Shown one piece after another: positions 18,877 to 26,586 of a stretch of 64,000 nucleotides of DNA. The DNA is from Frateuria_A sp049727805 (GTDB lineage: Bacteria; Pseudomonadota; Gammaproteobacteria; Xanthomonadales; Rhodanobacteraceae), in NCBI RefSeq assembly GCF_049727805.1, contig NZ_JBCNYA010000026.1, forward strand, positions 1-64,000, read 5' to 3'. The notes beneath the pieces are model-generated. The model was not told where the DNA came from and did no database searches. It worked only from the letters and a program-made list of their open reading frames with translations. The first letter of the stretch is position 1, and each line of letters opens with the position of its first letter. Made by a program: the position numbers and the translations under genes.

Positions 18877-19080
18877 CGCCGATACTCCGCGTTCTCGTCT
18901 CAAGTGGTGCCACCCTTTACTTACCCCTGAAGCCCCCCTTTTCGGGGCCGTTACTCATCACGCGGCTGCGGCGAGGTGCAATCGCACAACTTCTCGACGC
19001 CCACCCGTTCACGCCGAGCTTGCTGCCCTCGGAGTATGGCGCGCACCATGGCTACACCGAACAGCACGGGGAGATTGCAC

Positions 19081-19326
19081 ATGAGCACTCACAGATGCGA
19101 CCGGTACACCGAACTGGGCCCCTACATCGCGTGGCTCCGCAAGATCAATGACGGCGAGTACACGATCGTCGTCCAGATCGCCGATCATTTGCCGGAATGT
19201 GCCGACCAGCCCTTCGAGACCGAAGAGCAGGCCCTGCGGGCGGCTGACGTATTCGCTCACCAGTTGCAGGAGTCGATATGCGGCACGGCTGCATCTGACC
19301 CAGGTAGTCCAGGCGCATTGGCGTAA
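19081..19326 (+). CDS. Small hypothetical protein
   Basis: 81 residues; ATG at 19081 follows GGGGAG at ideal spacing. Acidic, no signal peptide, no Cys pair motif. The N-terminal 66 residues (RYTELGPYIAWLRKINDGEY; VVQIADHLPE) look like a compact conserved unit. The last residues (TAASDPGSPGALA) are encoded by the start of a CPBP gene remnant in antisense, so the original C-terminus may have been replaced when that fragment arrived. Function unknown. Confidence 0.7.
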   Translation: MSTHRCDRYTELGPYIAWLRKINDGEYTIVVQIADHLPECADQPFETEEQALRAADVFAHQLQESICGTAASDPGSPGALA

Positions 19327-19365
19327 ACGCGCGCATGCCGGCGCAGGCGTGGAAGCTGGTCAAGG
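19299..19365 (-). pseudogene. Fragment of CPBP protease gene 3' end
   Basis: 67 bp matching 18203-18266 of the intact CPBP gene with scattered changes (shared CCCAGGTAG, then GCGTAAACGCGC and GGCGCAGGCGTGGAAGCTG). It encodes the last residues, FHACA.M.AFT..RL.YLG. It overlaps the 3' end of the plus-strand 81-residue gene. Confidence 0.6.
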
Positions 19366-19393
19366 TGCGACCGGCTTGCTGGGCCGTTCCCGG

Positions 19394-20014
19394 CTAGCCT
19401 TGAACCAGCGCATGCAGGAACGCCCTGCCGCGCGACGATGCCAGCCACGACACGAAGGCGATATTGGCGAACACCGTGAACCAGAACGGCGCCCGGAACG
19501 AGGCCTTCCGTGACTTGTGCCGCAGCAGCCCCTGCGCGGCGCAAGCCCCGGGCCATCCGCCGGCGAGCGCAAGCAGGTGCAACGATCGCTCGCGCACGCG
19601 CCACCGCCCCTGCTGCGCCGCAGACTTGTCCAGCGCGTAGACCAGGAAGGTCAACGCGCTCATCCCGGCGCAGGCCGCCGGCACCACCAAGGGCAGTCGC
19701 CCGAACATGGCCGCGCCTACCTGCGCGACCAGGAAGCCCGCGGGCAACCACCATCCGCCGAAACCGGACGCCGACGGCCGCGAACTCGCCACCCGCGCAG
19801 GCCGCATGTCCACGCACCTCACCTCGGCAGCGCACGGACGTCCGCGCCCATCACGGGCGTGGCCGTAGGTGACGATCTCGCCACCGGCAGGCTGCCCGCG
19901 CCAGCCACGCAGCGCCTTGGCATGCACGAACAGCTCGTCGCCACCACCGTTGGGCGTGATGTAGCCGAAGCCGCGGCCATGGTGCCAGCGCGTAATGCGA
20001 CCCTGATAACGCAT
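19394..20014 (-). CDS. Cold-shock domain plus DUF1294 membrane protein
   Basis: 206 residues from ATG at 20014 behind GGGGAGCAGG. Residues 1-65 are a cold-shock OB fold with RNP1-like GFGYITPNGG and RNP2-like LFVHAKAL. Two hydrophobic helices follow, then the DUF1294 core SALTFLVYALDKSAA ... LHLLALAGGWPGA ... QGLLRHKSRKASFR, with a last helix at the end. Such fusions occur in many proteobacteria; the CSD is predicted to bind nucleic acid at the inner membrane. Role unknown. Confidence 0.85.
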   Translation of the reverse strand: MRYQGRITRWHHGRGFGYITPNGGGDELFVHAKALRGWRGQPAGGEIVTYGHARDGRGRPCAAEVRCVDMRPARVASSRPSASGFGGWWLPAGFLVAQVGAAMFGRLPLVVPAACAGMSALTFLVYALDKSAAQQGRWRVRERSLHLLALAGGWPGACAAQGLLRHKSRKASFRAPFWFTVFANIAFVSWLASSRGRAFLHALVQG

Positions 20015-20090
20015 CCTGCTCCCCTTCCATTCACTGCTCACCAGGCGGCCCAGCCCATACGAAGCTTACGCAGCCACGGCTTCGTCCCCG

Positions 20091-20516
20091 TCACTGGTTT
20101 CGATGACTGGCAGCCAATTCGGCGAGCATCGCTTTGTTGTATCTCTTCGCGTAAGCCCGTGCGTTCGCATTGAGCTGCTCTTCCTCGGCATTGCAGTAGG
20201 CGTCACCCGTACCCGCAAGCACACGTATTGCCTCCGGATGCGCATAGGGATCACCGCGGTACGCAGGCACCTCGAATGCGAAGCCATACACCCCTAGAAG
20301 GCGGTAGTCGCCCGACCTGTACGCACTGATCGCGTCGGTTTCGGCGCGAGGCACCTTTAGCTTACGTAGCTCCGCCAATCCGCTTCGGGTAGCACAAGCC
20401 GCCACCCGGCGATCACATCCCGTAATCGATACCGCAGCGAAAAACAAGCCAATCCAAAAAACAACGGGCAAATACGGACCCTCAGCCCGACCAGCTCGCA
20501 AGATCAGGGGAGACAT
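20091..20516 (-). CDS. Hypothetical lipoprotein
   Basis: 141 residues from ATG at 20516 (GGAG nine bases upstream). A hydrophobic stretch FWIGLFFAAVSITGC ends in a lipobox, although 19 residues precede it. The mature part has no known domain; Cys residues in VAACATRS and DAYCNAEE may pair. Base composition is visibly less GC-rich than the neighbours. Function unknown. Confidence 0.65.
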   Translation of the reverse strand: MSPLILRAGRAEGPYLPVVFWIGLFFAAVSITGCDRRVAACATRSGLAELRKLKVPRAETDAISAYRSGDYRLLGVYGFAFEVPAYRGDPYAHPEAIRVLAGTGDAYCNAEEEQLNANARAYAKRYNKAMLAELAASHRNQ

Positions 20517-20568
20517 GGACGCACACTCCAGGCGTGGGTCATCGGTCCGGGTTAATCGAAACGACCGC

Positions 20569-22914
20569 TTATTTCCATGGCAATACGGCCGCGCCGTTCG
20601 CCGGGGCGCCGACCACGTACCAGCCAACCGGGTAGCTCCAGAGCATCGGCACGGGCGTCGGGCCCGAGCCGGTGTAGCCGGGGAGCGGCACGCCGCGGGT
20701 GCCCAACTGGTGTGCCGTCCGGTCCAGCTCGTACAGGCCCGTACCGGCATGCGTTCCGGACACGATCAGATAGCCTGCCGAGGCCGCACGCTCAGCCGGA
20801 ACCTGGCCTGTCCACAGGGTGTCTGCAGTGAGTCCGGTCTGACGACCCAGGCCATCGAAATTGCGATAGACGGCGCGGCCGAACGCTGCGTCCGTATCGT
20901 CGCGCCGCTCGAACTGGATGTTCTTGCCAGCGACACCGCCGCCGATCGCCCAGACGTGGCCGATATCCAGGTCGCCCCCATCGGCAAACGCCGACGTCAG
21001 GTTGTAGCTGCGAAACCCGGGCGGGACGCTGTCCCAGATGTAGAGGTCGTTCAACGGGCTGGTCCAGAGGATGCTGAGCCGCTTGCCGGGGGTGTAGTAG
21101 CCGATCCCGATCGGGTAGTAGCCGCAGGCGACGGACGTGACGTGGGCCGCCTTGCGCGTCGCACCCCGCATGAGCCAATAGCCGAACTGGCAATCGGACG
21201 GATCCAGCCACAGGAGATCGTCGTAGCCGTCCCCATCCAGATCACCCGCGCCGACCAGTTGCCAGGCATCGGGGTAACTGCCGATCCGGGTCGAGCGCCA
21301 CTTGCCCGCGCGGTTGTTGGTCCACAGCCACAAATCGCGCGAGGCGCCGGTGAACACCAGATCGGCGTACCCGTCGCCCGTCAGGTCACCCACCGCGCCA
21401 ACCAGATAGCCAGGAGTCACGCTGTAGGTGTGCGTGCCGATCCGACTGGCCGGGGGATCGGCGTCCGGGTTGGCCCGCATGAGCCAGTAACCGACCTGGC
21501 TCGTCGTCGGATTGAACCAGAGCAGGTCCGATGTGCCGTCCCCGTTGAAGTCGCCCGGCACGCGCGAACTGCCAGGAATCGGCGTAGCCGCCTGAAGGAC
21601 CGGCAGCGTCTCGAAGGCGATCCTCGGCGAATAATGCCCAGTGACAGGATCGACCGTGATGGTCGCGGTCGCCGTGGCCGAGACCGGGCCGTAATAGGCG
21701 CGGAACACGAACGAATCCTCGCCTGCGTAGCCCACGTCCGGGACGTAGACGGCGATGTCGTCTCTCACGGTCACATGGCCGTGCGCCGGCGGGGTCACCA
21801 CGTCGAAGTCGCTGTCCGGGATCGTGCTGTGGAGCGGGATCCATACCTGGCCACCCCCGCTGTTCGCGGTGACCGGCCCGGTCGCGATCGAATCGTACAA
21901 ATGGACGAATCGCACACCGCCGGTGACCGCCACCATCAGTATCTGGCCGTCCGGCGAGATGCGGGTCCGCCCCTGCCCGTAGGCAACATTGCCCGTATGG
22001 TCGAACGTGTCGTTGAAGTTGTAGCTTCCGAGCAGTTGCATCGTCTGCATGTCGTAGACGCGCACGTCGCTGGATTCGGCCCAGGGAAAATAGGCTCTGG
22101 GCCTGACCGGGTCGTAGGCCACGCCAGTGGGCTGGCCGGCGGCGTATTCGCCGAGCGTCGCCGTCTTCTGGTACTGCGCGTCGTACACGAACGTACCGTC
22201 GTAGGTCGGTAGAGCGAACTGGGTGCCGTCCGGGTTGGCTGCGATCTCGAAGTTGAACCACGAGGTACCGTCGGTGTACCCCTGGCGCCGCACGATCTGG
22301 CCAGTCCCCGGGTAGTACACGCCCCACGGACCATCGGAACTGTTCGACTCGGCGAAGGCGATTGCCGAGCGGTCGGCGCTGGCCGACAGCATGGTGGCCT
22401 GATTCACCGAGGCGAGCGTCGTCCATTGCAGCGTTGCCAGGTCGAGCCGCCGCATGGACACCCACCCGGAGCCTACGAACAGCGACGTCGTCAGGAGCCC
22501 GCCATCCCCGGTGAAGGCGACCGAGTAGGTGCCGACCTCGCCGACGATGTTCGTCCCGTCGACGGGGAACGTCACCTTCCTGTCGGTGAGCGTGGCGAGG
22601 TTGACCAGGTGGACCCAGGCCGTCGGCGCCATGCCGGATCCATCCCCGACGGCAAGCGTGTTGCAGTCCGGCGAGATGTCGAGCCCGTAGAGTCTTCCGC
22701 CCAGCACGATCGGCGCGAGCAGGCGCTGGTTTGTCACGTCATAGCGCAACACCCGGTCGCCGTTGGCGATGTAGATGACATTGCGCGCATGGTCGAACAC
22801 CATGTCCGTGCGATTCGCCGCGGCGATGAAGGTGCCATCCGCACGGGCGACCCCGGCCCCGGCGCCGAGCGAAAGAAGAAATACCGCGATCCAGCCCCTG
22901 ATCCAGCGATGCAT
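20569..22914 (-). CDS. Exported beta-propeller / FG-GAP repeat protein, copy 1
   Basis: 781 residues from ATG at 22914 behind a GGGGGCAGGA site. A signal peptide ends ARA before DGTFIAAANRTD. Residues about 30-400 form a YVTN/WD-like propeller (RNVIYIANGD, GLDISPDCNTLAVGDG). Around 405-480 is a cadherin-like Ig module (PPAHGHVTVRDD, GEDSFVFRAYYGPVS). From about 490 come FG-GAP/VCBS calcium-binding repeats: FNGDGTSDLLWF, LTGDGYADLVFT, LDGDGYDDLLWL. It ends GWYVVGAPANGAAVLPWK. Predicted to be secreted or surface-attached and to bind Ca2+ and ligands. A near-duplicate lies at 26587-28941. No sortase or autotransporter element is seen. Confidence 0.85.
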   Translation of the reverse strand: MHRWIRGWIAVFLLSLGAGAGVARADGTFIAAANRTDMVFDHARNVIYIANGDRVLRYDVTNQRLLAPIVLGGRLYGLDISPDCNTLAVGDGSGMAPTAWVHLVNLATLTDRKVTFPVDGTNIVGEVGTYSVAFTGDGGLLTTSLFVGSGWVSMRRLDLATLQWTTLASVNQATMLSASADRSAIAFAESNSSDGPWGVYYPGTGQIVRRQGYTDGTSWFNFEIAANPDGTQFALPTYDGTFVYDAQYQKTATLGEYAAGQPTGVAYDPVRPRAYFPWAESSDVRVYDMQTMQLLGSYNFNDTFDHTGNVAYGQGRTRISPDGQILMVAVTGGVRFVHLYDSIATGPVTANSGGGQVWIPLHSTIPDSDFDVVTPPAHGHVTVRDDIAVYVPDVGYAGEDSFVFRAYYGPVSATATATITVDPVTGHYSPRIAFETLPVLQAATPIPGSSRVPGDFNGDGTSDLLWFNPTTSQVGYWLMRANPDADPPASRIGTHTYSVTPGYLVGAVGDLTGDGYADLVFTGASRDLWLWTNNRAGKWRSTRIGSYPDAWQLVGAGDLDGDGYDDLLWLDPSDCQFGYWLMRGATRKAAHVTSVACGYYPIGIGYYTPGKRLSILWTSPLNDLYIWDSVPPGFRSYNLTSAFADGGDLDIGHVWAIGGGVAGKNIQFERRDDTDAAFGRAVYRNFDGLGRQTGLTADTLWTGQVPAERAASAGYLIVSGTHAGTGLYELDRTAHQLGTRGVPLPGYTGSGPTPVPMLWSYPVGWYVVGAPANGAAVLPWK

Positions 22915-23073
22915 GTCCTGCCCCCTGCCACCGAAGCGTCGGCGCCCCCCATGGGCGAGCTCGGCGGCGAGCCATAGTAGTGCGAACCTGGGGCCGTACC
23001 CGAGTTTTGGCGCTTTTTTTAGTGTCGCCAGGAATTGAACTGCGTTTCCTGTCCCCATTTTTTTGCGACCGGA

Positions 23074-23655
23074 TTAGCTGGCTGGCAACAAGCTCTCTAC
23101 CGGAAGTAGGTTCGTGCCGCCGATGTGCGACCGAATTGCTTGCACTAATCCATCCGCATCGGCATCCAGGCCCTTGGTCGAAAAGTAGATATCTCCCATT
23201 CCCCGAGAACGGCCGTAGGCGGCAACATACCTGGCGATACGTCCCTGCCTACCGCGAAACGCGTCGGCATCCTTGAGAGAAAGACATACGTAATCCACTT
23301 TGACCTGCCCGAAGCGGACCGGCACGTTTTGCTCATATTTCCACGCGCGCTCGATGTCGCCCCATGCAATCGGGCAGCCCTTCCAGCCTCTCACCCATAC
23401 GCCTTTCTCGTTTAAAAGGAGGCGAGGGCGGTTATCGAAGAGTACGGCGAGGGCAAGCAGGCCACCGAAACCAAAAAAAGCCATGCCGAGCTCATCCATC
23501 CACACGCTTTGGGATGCGGCGCGATGGGACGCAAACACGGACGCGCCGATGGCCGTGAACGCGGCACATCCAACGAGAAAAAGAAACGTTTTCGGAATTG
23601 ACCGCTTCACTTCGATTGGAAGTGAACCGGCAAGCAGGCTCGCCAAACTTGACAT
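23074..23655 (-). CDS. STM3941-family membrane protein
   Basis: 193 residues. Two N-terminal membrane helices (IPKTFLFLVGCAAFTAIGAS; GMAFFGFGGLLALAVLF) are followed by a soluble domain with RPRLLLNEKGVWVRGWKG and IAWGDIERAW, the pattern of STM3941/PH-like proteins. The final part (YFSTKGLDADADGLVQAI) fits the same family. Inner membrane, function unknown. Composition is less GC-rich than housekeeping neighbours. Confidence 0.7.
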   Translation of the reverse strand: MSSLASLLAGSLPIEVKRSIPKTFLFLVGCAAFTAIGASVFASHRAASQSVWMDELGMAFFGFGGLLALAVLFDNRPRLLLNEKGVWVRGWKGCPIAWGDIERAWKYEQNVPVRFGQVKVDYVCLSLKDADAFRGRQGRIARYVAAYGRSRGMGDIYFSTKGLDADADGLVQAIRSHIGGTNLLPVESLLPAS

Positions 23656-23700
23656 GGCTGACTCAACCCTCGCATTTTTGAAGAAGCACGTGACATGGCG

Positions 23701-23725
23701 TTAAAGGGCTCTGACCCCCGTTATT
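23701..23725. repeat. CTGACCCC-family repeat
   Basis: AAAGGGCTCTGACCCCCGTT, one member of a dispersed short motif family (see 26513, 30286, 33157, 33605, 33710, 33801). It directly abuts the CPBP pseudogene. Confidence 0.65.
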
Positions 23726-23981
23726 CCACCCTGAATGCGCCCATGTCGGCGCAGGCGTGGAAGGCGATCGCATATCCGAAGTTGGCCGGCCAATGCGAGC
23801 AGATGGCGGCGGCGAACACGGCGAAGACCAGTGCGTTGGCGATACCGAAGCGTCGAGCTGGCAGGGATAGGCTGCACACGCCCAGGTGCGGTGCCATCAG
23901 CACGCACGCCGTACCGAGTGCGACCAGTCCCGTCTGCCGGCGCGGCGGCGGATGCGGGCTTGTCGATGGTTCGACCTTCAC
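23721..23981 (-). pseudogene. CPBP protease remnant with internal deletion
   Basis: 86 codons. The N-terminal part TGLVALGTACVLMAPHLGV aligns with TGLIVLGTLGVLVAPHLGV of the intact gene at 18199-18876. It then jumps to RFGIANALVFAVFAAAICS and the FHACADMGAF third motif. About 130 residues, including the catalytic EELVFRGF segment, are missing, so it cannot be an active protease. It begins with GTG overlapping the stop codon of the upstream hydrolase gene (GTGA). Confidence 0.75.
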
Positions 23982-25522
23982 CTTGGCGCCTGGTCGGACA
24001 CCGCGTCCCCGGCCTTTCTGGCCGGAGGCGCAAAGGAAGGCAACGCGAACGTCGGCAGCGGCGCCGATACGGCGACCGGCAGGCCCTCCATGCGACCGGT
24101 CCGCAGAAAGGCGTAGACCGCCGCCTTGGCCGCCGGCTCGCCGCGCAACTGGTAGAACGTGCCGTCGTGGCCGGCGCGATGGACGAGGATCGCGTGGCCG
24201 TTCGGGAAGTAGGGCAACAGACCCAACGTGTTTTCGATCGGCGTGGAGGTATCCCAGTCGCCGTGCACGAACACGACCGGAATCGGGCTCACGACCGGCT
24301 CCCTCACCGCATCCCCCATGTCGCGGGTGGGCCAGTCGGGCGCCGAGGCGATGTTGGCCGCGAAATCCCAGGTACCGAGCAGTTCCACGCCCGGATCGGT
24401 GCGCAACTCGTGCTCGCGTGCGGCGGTCACCCCGAGGCTGCTGTCAGACAGCGGGCCGATCAGCGTGGTGGTGCCCTCGCGGCGCTCGTCGATGACGTCG
24501 CGCGCCCACTCGTCGTAGTGCCCGTAGTAGAGCGAGAGGATGAAGGCCGGCCATTGCTCGGCCTCCTGCGTGTGCGAAAGCAGCGCCAACTGCAGATCCT
24601 CGGCGCCGAGCGCCACGGTCTGCATTGCCCCATCGCCGTCGCGCACCCGGACGCGCACGGGCGCCGCCGCGAAACGCAGGTGCAGGGTGCGCACCGCCGC
24701 CATCAGGCCGCCCCTGGGGAGATAGGGCGCGAGCCCGGGGTCGCGGTCCGCGTCATAGGCGATGCGCTGCAGCGCGGCGAGGACGTGCGAGGGCATGTCG
24801 TAACCGTTGTTGAGCGGCTCGACGCTCGACAGCACGGCACGCGCGACGATCTGCGGATGCAGCCGCATCACCGCCAGGCTCCATTGCGAGCCGAAACTGC
24901 CGCCGAACAGGCTGATCCGCTCGTAACCCAGCGCGCGGCGCAGATCGTCCACGTCCGCAGCGAACTCGCCGATGTCATAGCCGGAAAGATCCTTGCCCGG
25001 ATTCGCCGCGACCGCCGCGCGTGCCTGCGCGCGCATGGCCTGCACATCCGCCTGGACCGAACCGGGCCGGTCCAGCGGAACGGCGGCGCGCTTCGCCACC
25101 AGCATCTCGCCACGGCGGGTGTAACCGCGCTGCTCGACCACCACCAGGTCACCGACGTCGCGATAGGTCAGCCAGGACCGCAACCGCGAAGCGCCCGCCG
25201 CATCCTTGTCGATGAGCACGCCGAGCACGCTCAGGCCGGGCCCGCCCGGCAGCCAGAACACCGGCGGCGCGCCGGTGGCACGCGCCGCCCTGATCCGCGC
25301 GAAGCCGACGCCGATCACACGGCTGCCGGGCTTCCCGCGGTTCTCGGGCACATAGAGCGTTCCGATCTCGTAGGGCACCTCAACGCCGGCCTCGGACTTG
25401 ACCGTACCCCGCTCGATCACGATGTCCCCGGCCTTGTGCCCGGCCGCGGCGAACGCCGGCATCGCGACCCACCATGCAACGAGGACATGCCTCCAGAACC
25501 GCATCCGCAGAACACACTGCAT
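23978..25522 (-). CDS. Exported alpha/beta-hydrolase (tripeptidyl/prolyl aminopeptidase-like)
   Basis: 514 residues. ATG at 25522 follows AAAGGAG. The signal peptide ends AFAAAG. The hydrolase fold shows an oxyanion motif WLPGGPG, nucleophile elbow GGSFGSQ, acidic residue in VHGDWDTSTP and a C-terminal RAGHDG. This is the layout of S33 proline iminopeptidase/TAP-like secreted peptidases. Probably periplasmic and active on short peptides. It may be cotranscribed with the DoxX-like gene upstream (135 bp gap). Confidence 0.85.
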   Translation of the reverse strand: MQCVLRMRFWRHVLVAWWVAMPAFAAAGHKAGDIVIERGTVKSEAGVEVPYEIGTLYVPENRGKPGSRVIGVGFARIRAARATGAPPVFWLPGGPGLSVLGVLIDKDAAGASRLRSWLTYRDVGDLVVVEQRGYTRRGEMLVAKRAAVPLDRPGSVQADVQAMRAQARAAVAANPGKDLSGYDIGEFAADVDDLRRALGYERISLFGGSFGSQWSLAVMRLHPQIVARAVLSSVEPLNNGYDMPSHVLAALQRIAYDADRDPGLAPYLPRGGLMAAVRTLHLRFAAAPVRVRVRDGDGAMQTVALGAEDLQLALLSHTQEAEQWPAFILSLYYGHYDEWARDVIDERREGTTTLIGPLSDSSLGVTAAREHELRTDPGVELLGTWDFAANIASAPDWPTRDMGDAVREPVVSPIPVVFVHGDWDTSTPIENTLGLLPYFPNGHAILVHRAGHDGTFYQLRGEPAAKAAVYAFLRTGRMEGLPVAVSAPLPTFALPSFAPPARKAGDAVSDQAPR

Positions 25523-25657
25523 GCCAGGCACTCCTTTGGTCGAGGGGTGTTGCGGGGACGGGATGGAGCCGACTCTAAGCGAAAATCCACGCCCGGCGCT
25601 TTTCGGCCGGACTCTTGTTGTTGCTTGCGACCCACGGTCTGCGGACCAGCCAGGCAT

Positions 25658-26371
25658 TCACTTGTCGACATAAGCGTTCGAGAGCGCTCCGCCCCGTGGG
25701 CGTGCACCGCGCCGGAATCGATCGAGGAGGGCCACGCTGGCGACCAGCAGCAGCATGCGCACGGCATCCAGCGAATCCGTGACCGGGTCTCCGTTGCGCG
25801 CATGGGTGGCGATCGCCCCTAGCATGAGCGCCCCGAGCAGCACGGCAGCCGCCGTGCGCAGGCGCGCCACCAACAATCCAGCCGCGCCGATGATTTCCAG
25901 CACCATCACCGCATACATGAAGGCCACCGTGTAGCCCGATCCGAGGAAGAACTGGCGCATCTGTGTATCGTGCGCCGCCTTGCCGATCTCGAAGCCGGCA
26001 AACGACAAGGCCACGTACCACGCCAGGCCGATCGTCACCCAGGCAGGTTCGGCTGACGCAGCGATGCGCGCGCCTTCAGGCCGCCGTCCGACCAGCGGGG
26101 CCACTGCAGCGCCGACGGCGAAACCCGCGATCACCTGCCCGACGGCCACGGTGCCGCCGATCATCGCGCGATAAAACGCCGCTGACGGGGACAAGTGGAG
26201 GGTGACTGCAATCACCCCGAACAGACCGACCAGCGCATCGGCCATGCAGAGCGCGGCGAACCCGCGGGATAGCCACCGGGGGCCGCTCGAATCATCGCGG
26301 GCACGCAGCAGGAGGAAAGCAGCCAGCGCCCCGATGGCGATGCTGGCGAAGAAGCTTCCGGTATCGGTCAT
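25658..26371 (-). CDS. DoxX-like multi-helix membrane protein
   Basis: 237 residues from ATG at 26371 behind CAGGGAA. About seven hydrophobic helices. The C-terminal half (GSGYTVAFMYAVMVLEIIGA ... ALMLGAIATHARNGDPVTDS) has the DoxX/DoxD pattern, including the conserved A-H-x-R-N-GD loop. The N-terminal half is an extra four-helix unit. Function unknown; DoxX proteins are linked to quinone or thiol redox reactions in some organisms. Confidence 0.72.
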   Translation of the reverse strand: MTDTGSFFASIAIGALAAFLLLRARDDSSGPRWLSRGFAALCMADALVGLFGVIAVTLHLSPSAAFYRAMIGGTVAVGQVIAGFAVGAAVAPLVGRRPEGARIAASAEPAWVTIGLAWYVALSFAGFEIGKAAHDTQMRQFFLGSGYTVAFMYAVMVLEIIGAAGLLVARLRTAAAVLLGALMLGAIATHARNGDPVTDSLDAVRMLLLVASVALLDRFRRGARPRGGALSNAYVDK

Positions 26372-26512
26372 TACGGTTCCCTGCTGCGAGAAGGGGCGCA
26401 GGTAGTCAGGTTTCCACCCGCTCGGCAAACCGGCGCCTCCTGCCAGGGCGGACAGCCAGCGCCCGACCAAGAGCGATTTCCGCCTTCGCTGAAAGCGCTC
26501 GTGGCCGACTAG

Positions 26513-26574
26513 ACAAGTGAACCTGACCCCTTGCGTCCTTCATTGGCTAGATAATTGAACCCGACCCCGTCGTG
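26513..26574. repeat. Two CTGACCCC-family repeats
   Basis: AAGTGAACCTGACCCCTTGC (from 26515) and TAATTGAACCCGACCCCGTC (from 26552) in the gap just downstream of FG-GAP copy 2 and upstream of the DoxX-like gene. The spacer reads CATTGGCTAGA. Confidence 0.7.
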
Positions 26575-26586
26575 TCTCGCCCTGAC

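Noticed and set aside
19620..19690. A further CPBP remnant inside the cold-shock/DUF1294 gene (ACAGMSALTF)
   Set aside because: The resemblance to CADMSAFT is short, and this segment is part of the normal DUF1294 sequence in an intact frame.
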